From contig NZ_JAIMJA010000013.1 in the NCBI RefSeq assembly GCF_021295315.1, positions 1 through 64,000 on the forward strand: a DNA stretch of 64,000 bases. Reading direction: 5' to 3'. Shown piece after piece: positions 33,395 to 43,130 of the stretch (the first letter of the stretch is position 1; the number at the start of each line of letters is the position of its first letter). Below the pieces are notes generated by a model, which was given only the letters and a program-made list of their open reading frames with translations, was not told the origin of the DNA and searched no databases. The stretch comes from Motilimonas cestriensis. GTDB taxonomy: Bacteria > Pseudomonadota > Gammaproteobacteria > Enterobacterales > CBDFNC01. A program made the position numbers and the translations under genes.

Positions 33395-34324
33395 ATGCAG
33401 TTAACTTTAATGACGTTAAATTTGTATAACTATGTTGCGCCTCCTGCTGCCGCCTACGAAATTGACAATATTTTGGAGCCAGATCAGTGGCTTAAAAAAC
33501 AGGCTTGGATCGCGCAAACGATCGAGCAAGCCGATCCCGATGTGGTGGCCTTTCAAGAGGTATTTTCTGCGGCGGAATTAGCCCAGCTTTGCGCTGATCT
33601 CGGTTATGCTTATTTTGAATTTACGCCAGCATCCATTGCTGACGATAGTCATGTTTATTACAAGCCCGGCTTAGCGTTAGCGAGTAAGTATCCGTTAGAT
33701 AAAAAGCTGACTCATAAAGATATTCCTGCTGATGTGTTCAGCCGTCCACCGTTAATAACTGAGCTAAATTTAACCGGCTTTGGTGCGCTGCGTTTGTATG
33801 TGGTGCATTTAAAATCTAAGCGTTCATTGCTTGATAAAGCCAAGGAAGCCAGTGCCACCGAGTTAGAGCATTATATGGGCCGTTGGGCCAGCGACCAATT
33901 GCGTACCCAAGAAATGACACTTTTAATGCAAGATATCTTGTTACAGCGGCAACAAGCCAAGCAAGGGGTGATTGTATTTGGTGATTTTAATGATGACTTG
34001 TCGCAGGGGTCACTGCCACTGGCTTTTGCAACGCCGAGTCCAAAGGCGCTAGATACCGAAAAAAATTGGTCAATGCATGACAGTTATTCGCTTTATGCCA
34101 CCACCGATGAACGCAGGCCTACCCATTATTACGGCGTGCATGGCCGTATTCTCGATTACATTTTGCTGTCGGGTGAATTTGCTTCTAACTATGGCCAGCA
34201 AATCGGTCTCGTCACGGGTTATCAATGTATCGATCGTCACTTAACCCATTCCAACTTTGATGAGCACAGCCAAGCCAGTGATCATGCTGCAGTAGTGGTA
34301 AAGCTCACTAGTTTGCATCACTAA
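33395..34324 (+). CDS. Endonuclease/exonuclease/phosphatase family protein
   Basis: The 309-aa protein, without signal peptide, has MTLNLYNY, VVAFQEVFSAAEL (metal-binding Glu), LYVVHLKSKR, VIVFGDFNDDLSQGSLP (catalytic Asp/Asn) and a final QASDHAAVVVKL. These are all the landmarks of the EEP fold. Substrate may be DNA or a phosphoester. It follows the helicase after about 50 bases on the same strand and may be co-transcribed. Confidence 0.88.
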   Translation: MQLTLMTLNLYNYVAPPAAAYEIDNILEPDQWLKKQAWIAQTIEQADPDVVAFQEVFSAAELAQLCADLGYAYFEFTPASIADDSHVYYKPGLALASKYPLDKKLTHKDIPADVFSRPPLITELNLTGFGALRLYVVHLKSKRSLLDKAKEASATELEHYMGRWASDQLRTQEMTLLMQDILLQRQQAKQGVIVFGDFNDDLSQGSLPLAFATPSPKALDTEKNWSMHDSYSLYATTDERRPTHYYGVHGRILDYILLSGEFASNYGQQIGLVTGYQCIDRHLTHSNFDEHSQASDHAAVVVKLTSLHH

Positions 34325-34466
34325 TCTCACCTCTGAATACTATTTCATTTATTTCACTGTCTTAGGTGGGTTGTTCATTATTTACACAACTTTACGTGGC
34401 TAAACCCTGTTTTATACCCCCTATGGAGTATACTTAACTCGTCACCATCAAAGAGAGTAGAGAATA

Positions 34467-34820
34467 ATGAAAGCTTCATGGATTTACACCGCAGGCTTGG
34501 TTGCCTTGTTGTTAGCAGGCACCAGTTTTGCAGCGACGCAGATGGGCTATGGTCAAGGTGGCTGCATGCGAATGGGGAATGGCGGGGGACAGTATCAACC
34601 AGAGTTCGCTGAATTAGATCTTAACAAAAGCGGCGACGTGACTTTAGAAGAGTTCACCGCTTTTAGGCAAGAGCGTCAAGCTAATCGTCCAGGTAAAGGT
34701 AGAAATGCGCGCATGATGGATGATCAAGATATGTTTAACGTATTGGACCAAGATGCCAATGGCATGATGTCTGAAGCTGAGTTTTTAGAACATCGTGAAG
34801 GTTGTCGCGGTAACTGGTAA
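34467..34820 (+). CDS. Secreted EF-hand calcium-binding protein
   Basis: The 117-aa protein has a signal peptide (to about TSFAAT), a glycine/methionine-rich segment (GYGQGGCMRMGNGGGQY) and two EF-hand loops: DLNKSGDVTLEEF and DQDANGMMSEAEF. The second loop has Met in place of a usual residue, so its affinity may be lower. The two cysteines, near each end, could pair. Role unknown, possibly calcium-dependent envelope function. Confidence 0.85.
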   Translation: MKASWIYTAGLVALLLAGTSFAATQMGYGQGGCMRMGNGGGQYQPEFAELDLNKSGDVTLEEFTAFRQERQANRPGKGRNARMMDDQDMFNVLDQDANGMMSEAEFLEHREGCRGNW

Positions 34821-34838
34821 ACGGCAATAGTTAAATAA

Positions 34839-34869
34839 AAATGCCAGTCATCTGACTGGCATTTTTTTT
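34839..34869. terminator. Bidirectional terminator
   Basis: AAATGCCAGTC and GACTGGCATTT pair around ATCT, with T-runs on both strands. It serves the EF-hand gene and the convergent RND operon. Confidence 0.93.
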
Positions 34870-34886
34870 ATTTGTCTGAATATGGC

Positions 34887-37800
34887 TTAAGCAAATTCAG
34901 TATAGCTTTTGTATTTAATTTTAAACACAAGGATATACAGAACGGGCACGATTAATAAGGTTAAGATAGTCGCAACACCTAGACCGAACATCACCACTGC
35001 GGCCATGGATTCAAAGAAAGCGTCGGTAATCAAAGGTAGGATACCTAAGATAGTGGTGACAGCAGCCATACACACTGGTCGCACCCGACTGACCGTTGAA
35101 TCAAACACCGCTTGGAATGCTTCTTTACCTTCCTCAATCTCAATGTTGATTTGATCCAATAATACGATGCCGTTCTTCAGTAACATCCCTGACAAACTTA
35201 ACATCCCCAGTAGTGCCATAAAGCTAAATGGCTTATCGAGAATAATCAAACCGGAAGTGATACCGATTAAGGCCAGTGGCACGCAAGCCCAAATAACCAG
35301 CGGTTTACGTACCGAGTTAAATAGAAATACCGTGATTAAGAACATAAACAAGAAGCCCAGGGGCAAGGTGGCAAATAAGGCCGCCTGTGCATCTTGTGAA
35401 GATTCATATTCACCGCCCCATTGCAGTTCATAGCCCGGTGGCAGCTCGATCGCTTCTATTTGCGGTTTTACCTGAGCAAATAGTGCCGCGGGCAGTAGGT
35501 CGTATTCAAAGTCTGCGTCAGCAAAGACAGTCAGTGTTCGCTTACGATCTAGACGTTGGATAATTGGGTCTTCAAATTTAACTTCAAAGCCATCAACCAC
35601 TTGTTGCATCGGCACATAAGCATTGAGCGCTGGACTCCAAGTGCGCAAGCTCTCTAATGATTCAACATTAATTCGCTCTTCTTTTGGCAAGCGACTGATT
35701 ATCGGCAGTAGTGATGTGCCTTCACGATATAGACCGGTCTGCAAGCCTGAGAAGGCAAACGCTAAGGTTTTATCTACGTCCTCTTTGCTAATCCCTAGGC
35801 GACGACCTTGTGTTTCATTGAACTGAGGTTCAATGTATTTCACCCGTTCGCGCCAGTTGTGTCTGACGTTCACTGTGCCCGGAGTAGCGTTCAAGACTGC
35901 CATCACCTCGGCACCTACTTGGCGCAATACGTCAGGATCGGCACCAACAATGCGCGCTTCTATTTTTGCGTCAGTTGATGGACCAATTTCTAGGCGCTTA
36001 AATTTATATTGCGCCTCTGGATAGTGGCTTTCCAGTTGTGCCCGTAATGCTGTCATGGTGTCTTGTAGCGTTTCAAATGCCGTGGTTCTGATCGCAATTT
36101 GAGCATAAGCGCCATAGTTTTTCTCGGGTGCATAAGTTAGCAAGAAACGTTGGAAACCTTTACCTACCGTCGTGGTCACAAATTCAACGTTTTCCAGTTT
36201 CATCGCATCGGCTTCCATCTTCGCCAGCGTTGCTTGGGTTTGGCGAATATCCGTGCCTTCTGGTAGCCACACATCAACCAAGAAGATAGGGGTGGTAGAC
36301 GGTGGGAAAAAGGACTGCTTCACGTAGCCAAAGCCAGCGACAGAGCCAATAAAAGCAATGACTACTAAGATGACACTGGTCCATTTAAAACGCAGGCAAA
36401 CATCTAGTAGTTTTTTGTAAATGGTGAAGAAAGCTCCCCCGTAAGGGTCTTTTTGTTCTGCTCCAGCCGCTTGCACCTCGGTATCTTTAAAAAATAGGTT
36501 AGCCAAGAAAGGCGTAATGGTGATGGCGGTGATCCACGATAAAAACAATGAAAATAGCAGCACCCAGAATAGCGAACCAGCAAATTCACCAGTTGAGTCA
36601 GGCGATAAACCGATAGGTGCAAATGCCGCGATGGCGATCACTGTTGCCGCGAGCAGTGGCCAAATAGTTTGTTTAACAATTGCTTGCGCGGCTTCTAGGG
36701 TAGTTTGACCGCGTTGACGGCCAATCAAAATACCTTCCACTACGACAATGGCGTTATCAACCAGCATACCAAGGGCAATGATCAAAGCACCTAATGAGAT
36801 CCGTTGCAGCTCAATTTCTGCCTGCAACATCAACATAAAGGTGCCTAAACAGGTTAGGAATAAGATGATGCCAATTAACACGCCACTTTTGAAGCCCATA
36901 AAGAACAGTAACACGCCGACGACGATGACCACGGCAGCAATCAAGTTCCAGACAAAACTCGACACCGACTTATCTACTTCCGTGGGCTGGCTGTACATGG
37001 TTTCAATGACCATACCGGCAGGACGAGCATAGTCGATTTCTTCTAATTTGTTGGTAACGGCTTTACCAACATCGACCACATTAACACCAGATGAAAAAGC
37101 AATGCCTAGGTTAATTGCTTGATGCTGGTTAAAGCTAAGCAGATTGGTTGGGATATCTTGGTAGCCTCGGGTAACGGTCGCTACATCTTTCAGGTAGATA
37201 AGTTTATTGCCCGAGGTGCCAGGAATAACCAGTTCTTCTAGCTCTTTAACTGATTTAAATGCACCACTGGTACGCAAGCGAATATTGTCTCCGGCAATGC
37301 GAATATTACCGGCATCGGTGACCATGTTTTGAGAGTTTAATAACCCCATGATCAAGTTAGGGTCGATGTTTGAACTGGCGAGTTTGTTAAGGGATATTTC
37401 AATGAAAACCTGTTCGTTTTGCTTGCCAGCGGTAGACACTTTACTGACGCCGGGGACTAGTTCAATTTCACGGCTAACGTAATCGACGTAATCAGATAAG
37501 TCTTTATAGCTGTAGTCTTTGCCACTGATCATCAGCATAATGCCAAAGACGTCACCAAAGTCATCATTGACCATCGGCTTGCCTGCGCCGGGCGGTAGTT
37601 TGCCACTTATATCGCCGACTTTACGTCTTAGCTCATCCCAAATTTGTGGCAGCTCATCTGGACCGTAGGTGTTTCTCATGGTCACCGTAATTTGTGACAT
37701 ACCAGAGGTGCTAAGTGATTTGATTTTGTCGACGTATGGCAGTGCCAAAATCGCTTTTTCGATCGGGTAGGTGACTTCTTCCTCCACCTCGGTGGAAGTG

Positions 37801-37967
37801 GCCCCCGGATATAGGGTGACGACCACGGCGTCTTTGATGGTAAACGGTGGATCTTCTAACTGACCTAAGCCAGTAAATGCGATACTGCCACCAATAAGCA
37901 GCACAAGAATAAACATCCAACTGATGACGGTGTTTTTAATAAAATAGCCTGCAATGTTCATCTTCAT
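34887..37967 (-). CDS. RND efflux transporter, inner-membrane pump
   Basis: The 1026-aa pump has the RND layout of 12 spans and two large periplasmic loops. The N-terminus is FIKNTVISWMFILVLLIGG. Span 4 has GMLVDNAIVVVEG, with one Asp and an Asn where AcrB has two Asps. The span 10 lysine is in SGMLLKNGIVLLDQ. It is the third gene of an operon with two different membrane-fusion proteins, as in VexIJK of Vibrio and TriABC of Pseudomonas. No outer-membrane channel is adjacent, so TolC is probably used. Substrates unknown. Confidence 0.93.
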   Translation of the reverse strand: MKMNIAGYFIKNTVISWMFILVLLIGGSIAFTGLGQLEDPPFTIKDAVVVTLYPGATSTEVEEEVTYPIEKAILALPYVDKIKSLSTSGMSQITVTMRNTYGPDELPQIWDELRRKVGDISGKLPPGAGKPMVNDDFGDVFGIMLMISGKDYSYKDLSDYVDYVSREIELVPGVSKVSTAGKQNEQVFIEISLNKLASSNIDPNLIMGLLNSQNMVTDAGNIRIAGDNIRLRTSGAFKSVKELEELVIPGTSGNKLIYLKDVATVTRGYQDIPTNLLSFNQHQAINLGIAFSSGVNVVDVGKAVTNKLEEIDYARPAGMVIETMYSQPTEVDKSVSSFVWNLIAAVVIVVGVLLFFMGFKSGVLIGIILFLTCLGTFMLMLQAEIELQRISLGALIIALGMLVDNAIVVVEGILIGRQRGQTTLEAAQAIVKQTIWPLLAATVIAIAAFAPIGLSPDSTGEFAGSLFWVLLFSLFLSWITAITITPFLANLFFKDTEVQAAGAEQKDPYGGAFFTIYKKLLDVCLRFKWTSVILVVIAFIGSVAGFGYVKQSFFPPSTTPIFLVDVWLPEGTDIRQTQATLAKMEADAMKLENVEFVTTTVGKGFQRFLLTYAPEKNYGAYAQIAIRTTAFETLQDTMTALRAQLESHYPEAQYKFKRLEIGPSTDAKIEARIVGADPDVLRQVGAEVMAVLNATPGTVNVRHNWRERVKYIEPQFNETQGRRLGISKEDVDKTLAFAFSGLQTGLYREGTSLLPIISRLPKEERINVESLESLRTWSPALNAYVPMQQVVDGFEVKFEDPIIQRLDRKRTLTVFADADFEYDLLPAALFAQVKPQIEAIELPPGYELQWGGEYESSQDAQAALFATLPLGFLFMFLITVFLFNSVRKPLVIWACVPLALIGITSGLIILDKPFSFMALLGMLSLSGMLLKNGIVLLDQINIEIEEGKEAFQAVFDSTVSRVRPVCMAAVTTILGILPLITDAFFESMAAVVMFGLGVATILTLLIVPVLYILVFKIKYKSYTEFA

Positions 37968-37969
37968 GC

Positions 37970-39049
37970 TTATCCTTTTCTCAGCTCAACTTTCTGCCCT
38001 TCGGTAAGGCGGTTAACACCACTGGCAATAATCACTTCGCCATCATTGAGCCCTGCTTTTATTTCAATCATATGGCCGGTGATCACGCCGAGGGTCACTT
38101 CTCGCTTACTGACCGTTTGGCTATCGGTTTGGTAAACCCACACGCTGGCAATTTGCTGTGCCAGCGGGTCACCATCTAGCATGGCAACGGCAGTCAGTGG
38201 AACCGAGTGTTCGCGGCTATAGGTGTAAGTGACATCATTTAGGTCAGCTTCAACTTGAGCTGGCATGCCTTCTAATACGCGGTATTTGTTATCGAAAGGG
38301 ACCTTGAGCGTCACAATAAAGCTGCGAGTGACGGGGTCCTTTTCGGTGTTAACCTCTAATTGCTCGCCAACAAAGGCTTGTTCTGGATAAGCATCAAAAA
38401 TGACCTTGTATTGGCGTTTTTCCTTGCTGTTTCCTTGTCGTTTCGACACTGCAAGGAGTGAGTCAGGCACTTGCACGTCTAACTCAACATATTCAATTTT
38501 ATGCATGCTGAGTATTACGTTGCCCGGTTGAATATTGACAAAGGAGTCTTCTAATACTTCGCCAATTACGCCACTAAAGGGGGCACGCAGCTCAGTGTAT
38601 TCCAGCGCTAACTCCGCGCTACGATGTTGCGCTTTAGCGACCAGATATTGAGCGCGCATTTGATCGTACTCGGCCTGAGCCATCAGTTGCTTATCGAGCA
38701 TTTTTTGCGCGCGCTGATACTGATTATAAGTCGAACTTACCCGCGCCTTTCGGTCATTAAGGGTGGCCTGATAGTCACGTTTGTCGAGTACCGCAAGTAG
38801 GTCACCTTGTTTAACTTGCTGGCCATTGGTGACCAAGATATTGGCTATTTTTCCATCAACACGAAATGATAAAGCGGTTAAGTCTTGTGCGCGTGCAATC
38901 GCGTTGAATACGCGCTCAACTTTATTATCTGACTTAGGCAACTCGTAAACCGATACGATCGGTGACGGTTTTTCTGTAACGGTGGTTTCCTTACATCCTA
39001 AGATAGGTAACGCGAGTAAGAATAATGCCGTGATGCGATTTTTATTCAT
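37970..39049 (-). CDS. RND periplasmic adaptor (membrane-fusion) lipoprotein, second of two
   Basis: The 359-aa lipoprotein has a signal ending in LPILGC. Lipoyl halves flank a helical hairpin: FRVDGKIANILVTNGQQVKQGDLLAVLD and then ELRAPFSGVIGEVLEDSFVNIQPG, quoted as landmarks. A beta-barrel with VKVPF-like strands follows and the end is INRLTEGQ-like. It lies two bases before the pump gene and two after the first adaptor. Confidence 0.9.
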   Translation of the reverse strand: MNKNRITALFLLALPILGCKETTVTEKPSPIVSVYELPKSDNKVERVFNAIARAQDLTALSFRVDGKIANILVTNGQQVKQGDLLAVLDKRDYQATLNDRKARVSSTYNQYQRAQKMLDKQLMAQAEYDQMRAQYLVAKAQHRSAELALEYTELRAPFSGVIGEVLEDSFVNIQPGNVILSMHKIEYVELDVQVPDSLLAVSKRQGNSKEKRQYKVIFDAYPEQAFVGEQLEVNTEKDPVTRSFIVTLKVPFDNKYRVLEGMPAQVEADLNDVTYTYSREHSVPLTAVAMLDGDPLAQQIASVWVYQTDSQTVSKREVTLGVITGHMIEIKAGLNDGEVIIASGVNRLTEGQKVELRKG

Positions 39050-39050
39050 T

Positions 39051-40136
39051 TTAAAGACCTCGCTCCTTAATCCAGCGTACGGCAGTTTGGCCGTCCGTTA
39101 ATTCATTTGCGCCAGCGGTAACCAATAAATCACCGTCGGTTAAGCCAGAGACCAAACGTCCTTCGGCTAAGTTAACGGCTACTTTTTCTACTTTTTGTTC
39201 ATTTTCCAACAAGCGAAATACATAGGTTTGGCCGTTTTCGTTGATCACAGCACTGGCTGGTAGCTTGGGTAGCTTGCTCTCGGCTTGCGTTGGCAAGCTA
39301 ATGCTGACCAGCGCTGACATGCCCGGAAATACATTCAGCTTATCTGGGGTTGGTAAGCGCAGCACTACGGTATAACTGCCGGTGGTATTGTCGGCTAAGG
39401 TGCTTAGTTCGGTAATATGCGCGGGATACCACTGTTCGCGACTATCAAATTTGACGTTCACTTGGCCATAGCTGATTTTTTCTACATCACCTTGGTTAGG
39501 GCTGTTTTGGTAAATGCCAATGTATTGTTCTGGTAGTTGGAAGCTGACGTCTATTTGTGACTCTGTTTGAATAGCCAACACGGGCTCTTTTGCTTGCACA
39601 TATTCAAATGCTTCTTTGTAGCGTGCCGATACGATGCTGTCGTAGGGAGCAATAAGCTCGGTGTAAGCAAGGTTGTTGCTAGCGAGGTCTAACGCTGCTT
39701 GCGCAACAGTAAAATCTTGTTTGTTTTTATCAAAGTCATTGCGTGAAATTACACCGCGTTTTACCAGTTCTTCGGCGCGTTGATAGAGCACTTTGGCGAG
39801 GTTATATTCTGCCTTAGCAATTTCACTTTGCTGTTCGTACAATGCGTTGTCTAACTTAGCTAACACATCACCCGTTTTAACTTCTTGGCCTGGGCGAACT
39901 AAGATCTCAGCAATGGCGCCATTAACTTGAAACGACATCACCGCGCGATTTGCTGCTGTTACTTCACCGGGTAATGTTCTAGTCAGTGCTTCATTTACTA
40001 AAGTCAGTTGAGTGACTTTGACGGGGCGTTTTATATCAGGCTTATTTTGTTCGGCTTGCTTGTCTTGGCTGCATGCAAATAGAAACAGCATGCTGGCGCA
40101 AACAATCAAACAGCGAATGTTGGCCGATGTGATCAT
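39051..40136 (-). CDS. RND periplasmic adaptor (membrane-fusion) lipoprotein, first of two
   Basis: The 361-aa lipoprotein has a lipobox FLFAC and the adaptor landmarks VNGAIAEILVRPGQEVKTGD, YTELIAPYDSIVSARY and VFPGMSALVSIS. GGAGAATCTTA precedes the ATG. Two non-identical adaptors in one operon suggest both are needed for one pump, as shown for TriA and TriB. No regulator gene is beside the operon. Confidence 0.9.
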   Translation of the reverse strand: MITSANIRCLIVCASMLFLFACSQDKQAEQNKPDIKRPVKVTQLTLVNEALTRTLPGEVTAANRAVMSFQVNGAIAEILVRPGQEVKTGDVLAKLDNALYEQQSEIAKAEYNLAKVLYQRAEELVKRGVISRNDFDKNKQDFTVAQAALDLASNNLAYTELIAPYDSIVSARYKEAFEYVQAKEPVLAIQTESQIDVSFQLPEQYIGIYQNSPNQGDVEKISYGQVNVKFDSREQWYPAHITELSTLADNTTGSYTVVLRLPTPDKLNVFPGMSALVSISLPTQAESKLPKLPASAVINENGQTYVFRLLENEQKVEKVAVNLAEGRLVSGLTDGDLLVTAGANELTDGQTAVRWIKERGL

Positions 40137-40380
40137 TAAGATTCTCCATTTTGAACTAAATGATGGCTGAGGGCTGGCTTTTTATTTCGGAATGTAACAG
40201 AAAGCAGCAGCCGCATTAGTGTAACAATATGCCAAGCTTTTCATAATAAAATTATGAATAAGTGAACCTTGTTTACGATTAATTTATTGTATGTCAATAA
40301 ATACACATGGTTTATCGTGTTTGGTATCTGAACTACAAAGCATAATCATAGATGTATATATTGGGACACGTCCTGTTTTT

Positions 40381-41169
40381 TTACTCTTGATCTGAAAGCG
40401 GTGTTGATTCCCCCCAAACGTGATGGCGGTAAATCGACTGGAGGGTGCCGTTACTTTCTAGTTGCTCCATCCGTTTACGGATCCTATCAATTACCTGTTT
40501 CGGTACTTTGGGACTAAATCCAACATAGCGACCAGACAGATCTCCTTGTAATGGTTGGATTTTAATTTGGTTCATGACGCCTAGCTGTTTAATCATTGTC
40601 AGTAGCTCAATTTCACTGCCATAAACAAAACGCACGCGGCCGTGCAGCATTTTCCTAATGGTTTGTGCCACGGTTTTTGATGACTTATCGACGTTAAGGC
40701 CCAGTATATTTAGTTCTCGTACTTGCGCCATTCCCATCGGCATTCCAATGATGCCATCTTCCATGGCGCGCAGTTGTGCAATGGTTGCGACGTTGGCAGG
40801 ATCATCGGCGCGTGAAATAAGAATATTACTGACGTAGTAGATTGGCGGCTCAATATACACATATTGTTTAAGTCGATTGGGTGAGCGAATTAAGCCAAAA
40901 AAGACGTCAATCTGCCCAATGGCGAGTTCGTTAAAAAGTCGTGCAAAGGGAGTAAAGTGCTCATAGCCAACGATATCTATATCGGGATCAAGGGCTTCAA
41001 TGGCTAATATCGTATCTATTCCGATGCCATTCATTAAGCCGGAAGTTTCGTTGATATAGTATTTGGGCGGTGAGTCTTGTGCGTCGGTGCGTAAAATGAT
41101 ACTCGCTTGCGCAGATGTTATGCTGGCGAGCAGAGTCATGAGGAACAGTTGTTTTGGGGTTAAAAACAT
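40381..41169 (-). CDS. Periplasmic solute-binding protein, SBP_bac_3 family
   Basis: The 262-aa protein has a signal peptide (MFLTPKQLFLMTLLASITSAQA), then PPKYYINETSGLMNGIGIDT, FTPFARLFNELAIGQIDVFFGL and a C-terminal lobe. It has no transporter genes nearby. The start at the ATG 41169 places the signal peptide normally. A GTG at 41184 is possible. Confidence 0.8.
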   Translation of the reverse strand: MFLTPKQLFLMTLLASITSAQASIILRTDAQDSPPKYYINETSGLMNGIGIDTILAIEALDPDIDIVGYEHFTPFARLFNELAIGQIDVFFGLIRSPNRLKQYVYIEPPIYYVSNILISRADDPANVATIAQLRAMEDGIIGMPMGMAQVRELNILGLNVDKSSKTVAQTIRKMLHGRVRFVYGSEIELLTMIKQLGVMNQIKIQPLQGDLSGRYVGFSPKVPKQVIDRIRKRMEQLESNGTLQSIYRHHVWGESTPLSDQE

Positions 41170-41364
41170 GAAGGCTTCATCCACTTGCTCAGCATGACGA
41201 CTCAGTCGTTTAAAGCCCTTAAAGTTGTAGAAGGCTCTTTAAAGGCTAGTGCAGGTCATCGTTTTGTTCAAATGAATTCACTCGTGAGGATTCGTTTTTG
41301 CTGCGGTGACGGAGAGTGAATTCGGGTGTTGTCTCACACTTTCAGATCCTGAAAATTTCAAATC

Positions 41365-41943
41365 ATGCTTTCAATTGCAAAACCTGCTTCAATGGAGTTA
41401 TCCGTCTCACTGAGAGTAGTTATGGCTATTGTTCGATCTTTATTGGTAATTTTTATGGCAGCCGTTACAGGCTTCGCCTTACCGTATTGTTATGCTTTTT
41501 TGAATATTAGTTATGTACAAGACGTGCAGGTATGGTTAGTCACAAATAAAGCACTGCTCAATCTGTTAGGGCAATGGTTTTCGGGTGTGCTTGCTGAACA
41601 GGCGATGTATTGGCTGGTGGTTACAGTAACAGCCAGTGTATACGGTATATTGTTTGGTGCGATTTTAGGCTTGCTGATAGGCTTTTTACATGCTGGTCGG
41701 CTGTTTTTTTATGTTAGCCTCTGGTACCCCATTACCTTTTTCTGCGGCGCTTTTTATCCGCCCATTTTAACGCTATCGATTGATGGTTATCCGTTGATTA
41801 AACCCATTGAGGCGATAGGCCATAATTGGCAGCCCACCTTGGTGATATTATTTGCTCTATTTTGCTTGTTTTTTGCATTGTTTCGCGGTTTTAGCGACCC
41901 AGCAGAAGAAAAAGCGACAGAAACTGATTATTTGTTTCGTTAA
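41365..41943 (+). CDS. Polytopic membrane protein, function unknown
   Basis: The 192-aa protein has four or five hydrophobic segments, including SLLVIFMAAVTGFALPYCYA, YWLVVTVTASVYGILFGAILG and TLVILFALFCLFFALF, and a short acidic tail. I know no family for it. The start is uncertain: ATGs at 41365, 41392 and 41422 are all possible and none has a good ribosome site; 41422 begins closest to the first membrane segment. Confidence 0.6.
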   Translation: MLSIAKPASMELSVSLRVVMAIVRSLLVIFMAAVTGFALPYCYAFLNISYVQDVQVWLVTNKALLNLLGQWFSGVLAEQAMYWLVVTVTASVYGILFGAILGLLIGFLHAGRLFFYVSLWYPITFFCGAFYPPILTLSIDGYPLIKPIEAIGHNWQPTLVILFALFCLFFALFRGFSDPAEEKATETDYLFR

Positions 41944-41951
41944 ATAAAAAT

Positions 41952-41973
41952 GGGCTGTTTGAGCCCTTATTTT
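41952..41973 (+). terminator. Rho-independent terminator
   Basis: GGGCT and AGCCC pair around GTTTG, followed by TTATTTT. Confidence 0.7.
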
Positions 41974-42015
41974 CTGCAATAATGACGCCATTCTATCCGT
42001 TTAAATGAGCGTCCC

Positions 42016-42513
42016 ATGAACCAGATTTCTTTTGACTTAAGCCTATTGCAAACCATGTTAGCCGAAGCGCAACGAGCCTCTCAACTTACACCAACTTATG
42101 ATGATTTATGGAATCCTGCTTGTTATCCCGGTGGTGAGTTATTGGATGAATCTGGTCAAACAGAGGGCGAAGTCGTACTCAGTGGCGGCGAATTTTGGCC
42201 TGATTGGCAACACATAGTACAAGACAAAATTAAGCCGCAACTGATTCTGATGGCCGAAGGCATTTATGGTATCTATATCATTAACAATGTTGGTGGTGAT
42301 GTTTCTCCGATTGAGCGCGGCATGATTTGTTTTGCCAAAGGTTTTAACCCAGACACGCACCCACAACAATTAAAGCAGCAAGAGCGAATGTTTGGTAAAG
42401 ATGGTCACGCTTTTGTGGTGCCCCTTGAATGGTTGGAGACAGCAGCGAATGTCGGTAAAAAGTCACTGGTTATTGATGTCAGTGATACCGAATGTGAATT
42501 GTCACTCGATTAA
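42016..42513 (+). CDS. Hypothetical protein, possibly DUF3085-related
   Basis: The 165-aa soluble protein has an N-terminal helix (LSLLQTMLAEAQRASQLTPTYDDLWNPACY), a GELLDESG loop and a strand-rich core LILMAEGIYGIYIINN. The start resembles DUF3085 proteins, but this is from memory and unsure. It is followed after nine bases by an HdeD-like gene, so they share an operon. Confidence 0.55.
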   Translation: MNQISFDLSLLQTMLAEAQRASQLTPTYDDLWNPACYPGGELLDESGQTEGEVVLSGGEFWPDWQHIVQDKIKPQLILMAEGIYGIYIINNVGGDVSPIERGMICFAKGFNPDTHPQQLKQQERMFGKDGHAFVVPLEWLETAANVGKKSLVIDVSDTECELSLD

Positions 42514-42522
42514 GGAAATATC

Positions 42523-43056
42523 ATGCAGCTCTATACTAATATCCCTAAAGAATTAAATGGTCAGGCCAAAAGCGCAGCGCTGATTATGATGGTGATTGGC
42601 GCTTTAGCTATGGTATTACCGGTTTTCTTTGCCACTTTGTCGGTTTTGATATTAGGTGGAGCGGTATTGGCTTGTGGTGCACTGGGTTTTGTTTACAACC
42701 GCTATTTAAGTCAAAAAGGGGTGACGAACACCAGTAATTTAGTACCAATACTCTTTGTGTTATTAGGTGCGTTGTTGCTATTCATGCCTGCGCTGACCCT
42801 TTCGGTGGCGGGTTTTATTATTGGCGCTAGCTTAATTTTTTCTGGGCTAATAGGCTGGTTCGCCGAGCGACGTATCGTAAACCCTTCTTTTTGGTGGCAG
42901 TTACGTCATGGTATTACAGCACTGTTAGGCTTGATTTTAATCTTGTCTGGCGCCAATGGGGCAGCATGGTTGATTGGCGTGTTTTTTGGCTTGAATATGC
43001 TTATTGCCGGTGCCAATGTTTGGATTGCGATAGCGGGGCAACAGCGTAGTCTATAA
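42523..43056 (+). CDS. HdeD-like membrane protein (DUF308)
   Basis: The 177-aa inner-membrane protein has six hydrophobic segments in three repeated pairs. SAALIMMVIGALAMVLPVFF and VPILFVLLGALLLFMPALTL are similar to each other, the DUF308 repeat pattern seen in E. coli HdeD of acid resistance. Its activity is not known. It is coupled to the preceding gene. Confidence 0.85.
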   Translation: MQLYTNIPKELNGQAKSAALIMMVIGALAMVLPVFFATLSVLILGGAVLACGALGFVYNRYLSQKGVTNTSNLVPILFVLLGALLLFMPALTLSVAGFIIGASLIFSGLIGWFAERRIVNPSFWWQLRHGITALLGLILILSGANGAAWLIGVFFGLNMLIAGANVWIAIAGQQRSL

Positions 43057-43130
43057 ATAATTGCAAATGATAACTGTTACTATTAGCCTTGTTGCATCAA
43101 TCATTGTTTTGCTGCAACAAGGAATCGCTC

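Noticed and set aside
43064-43085. Fur box before the 96-aa protein gene
   Set aside because: Only about 12 of 19 consensus positions match. Noted in the gene entry but not listed as a site.
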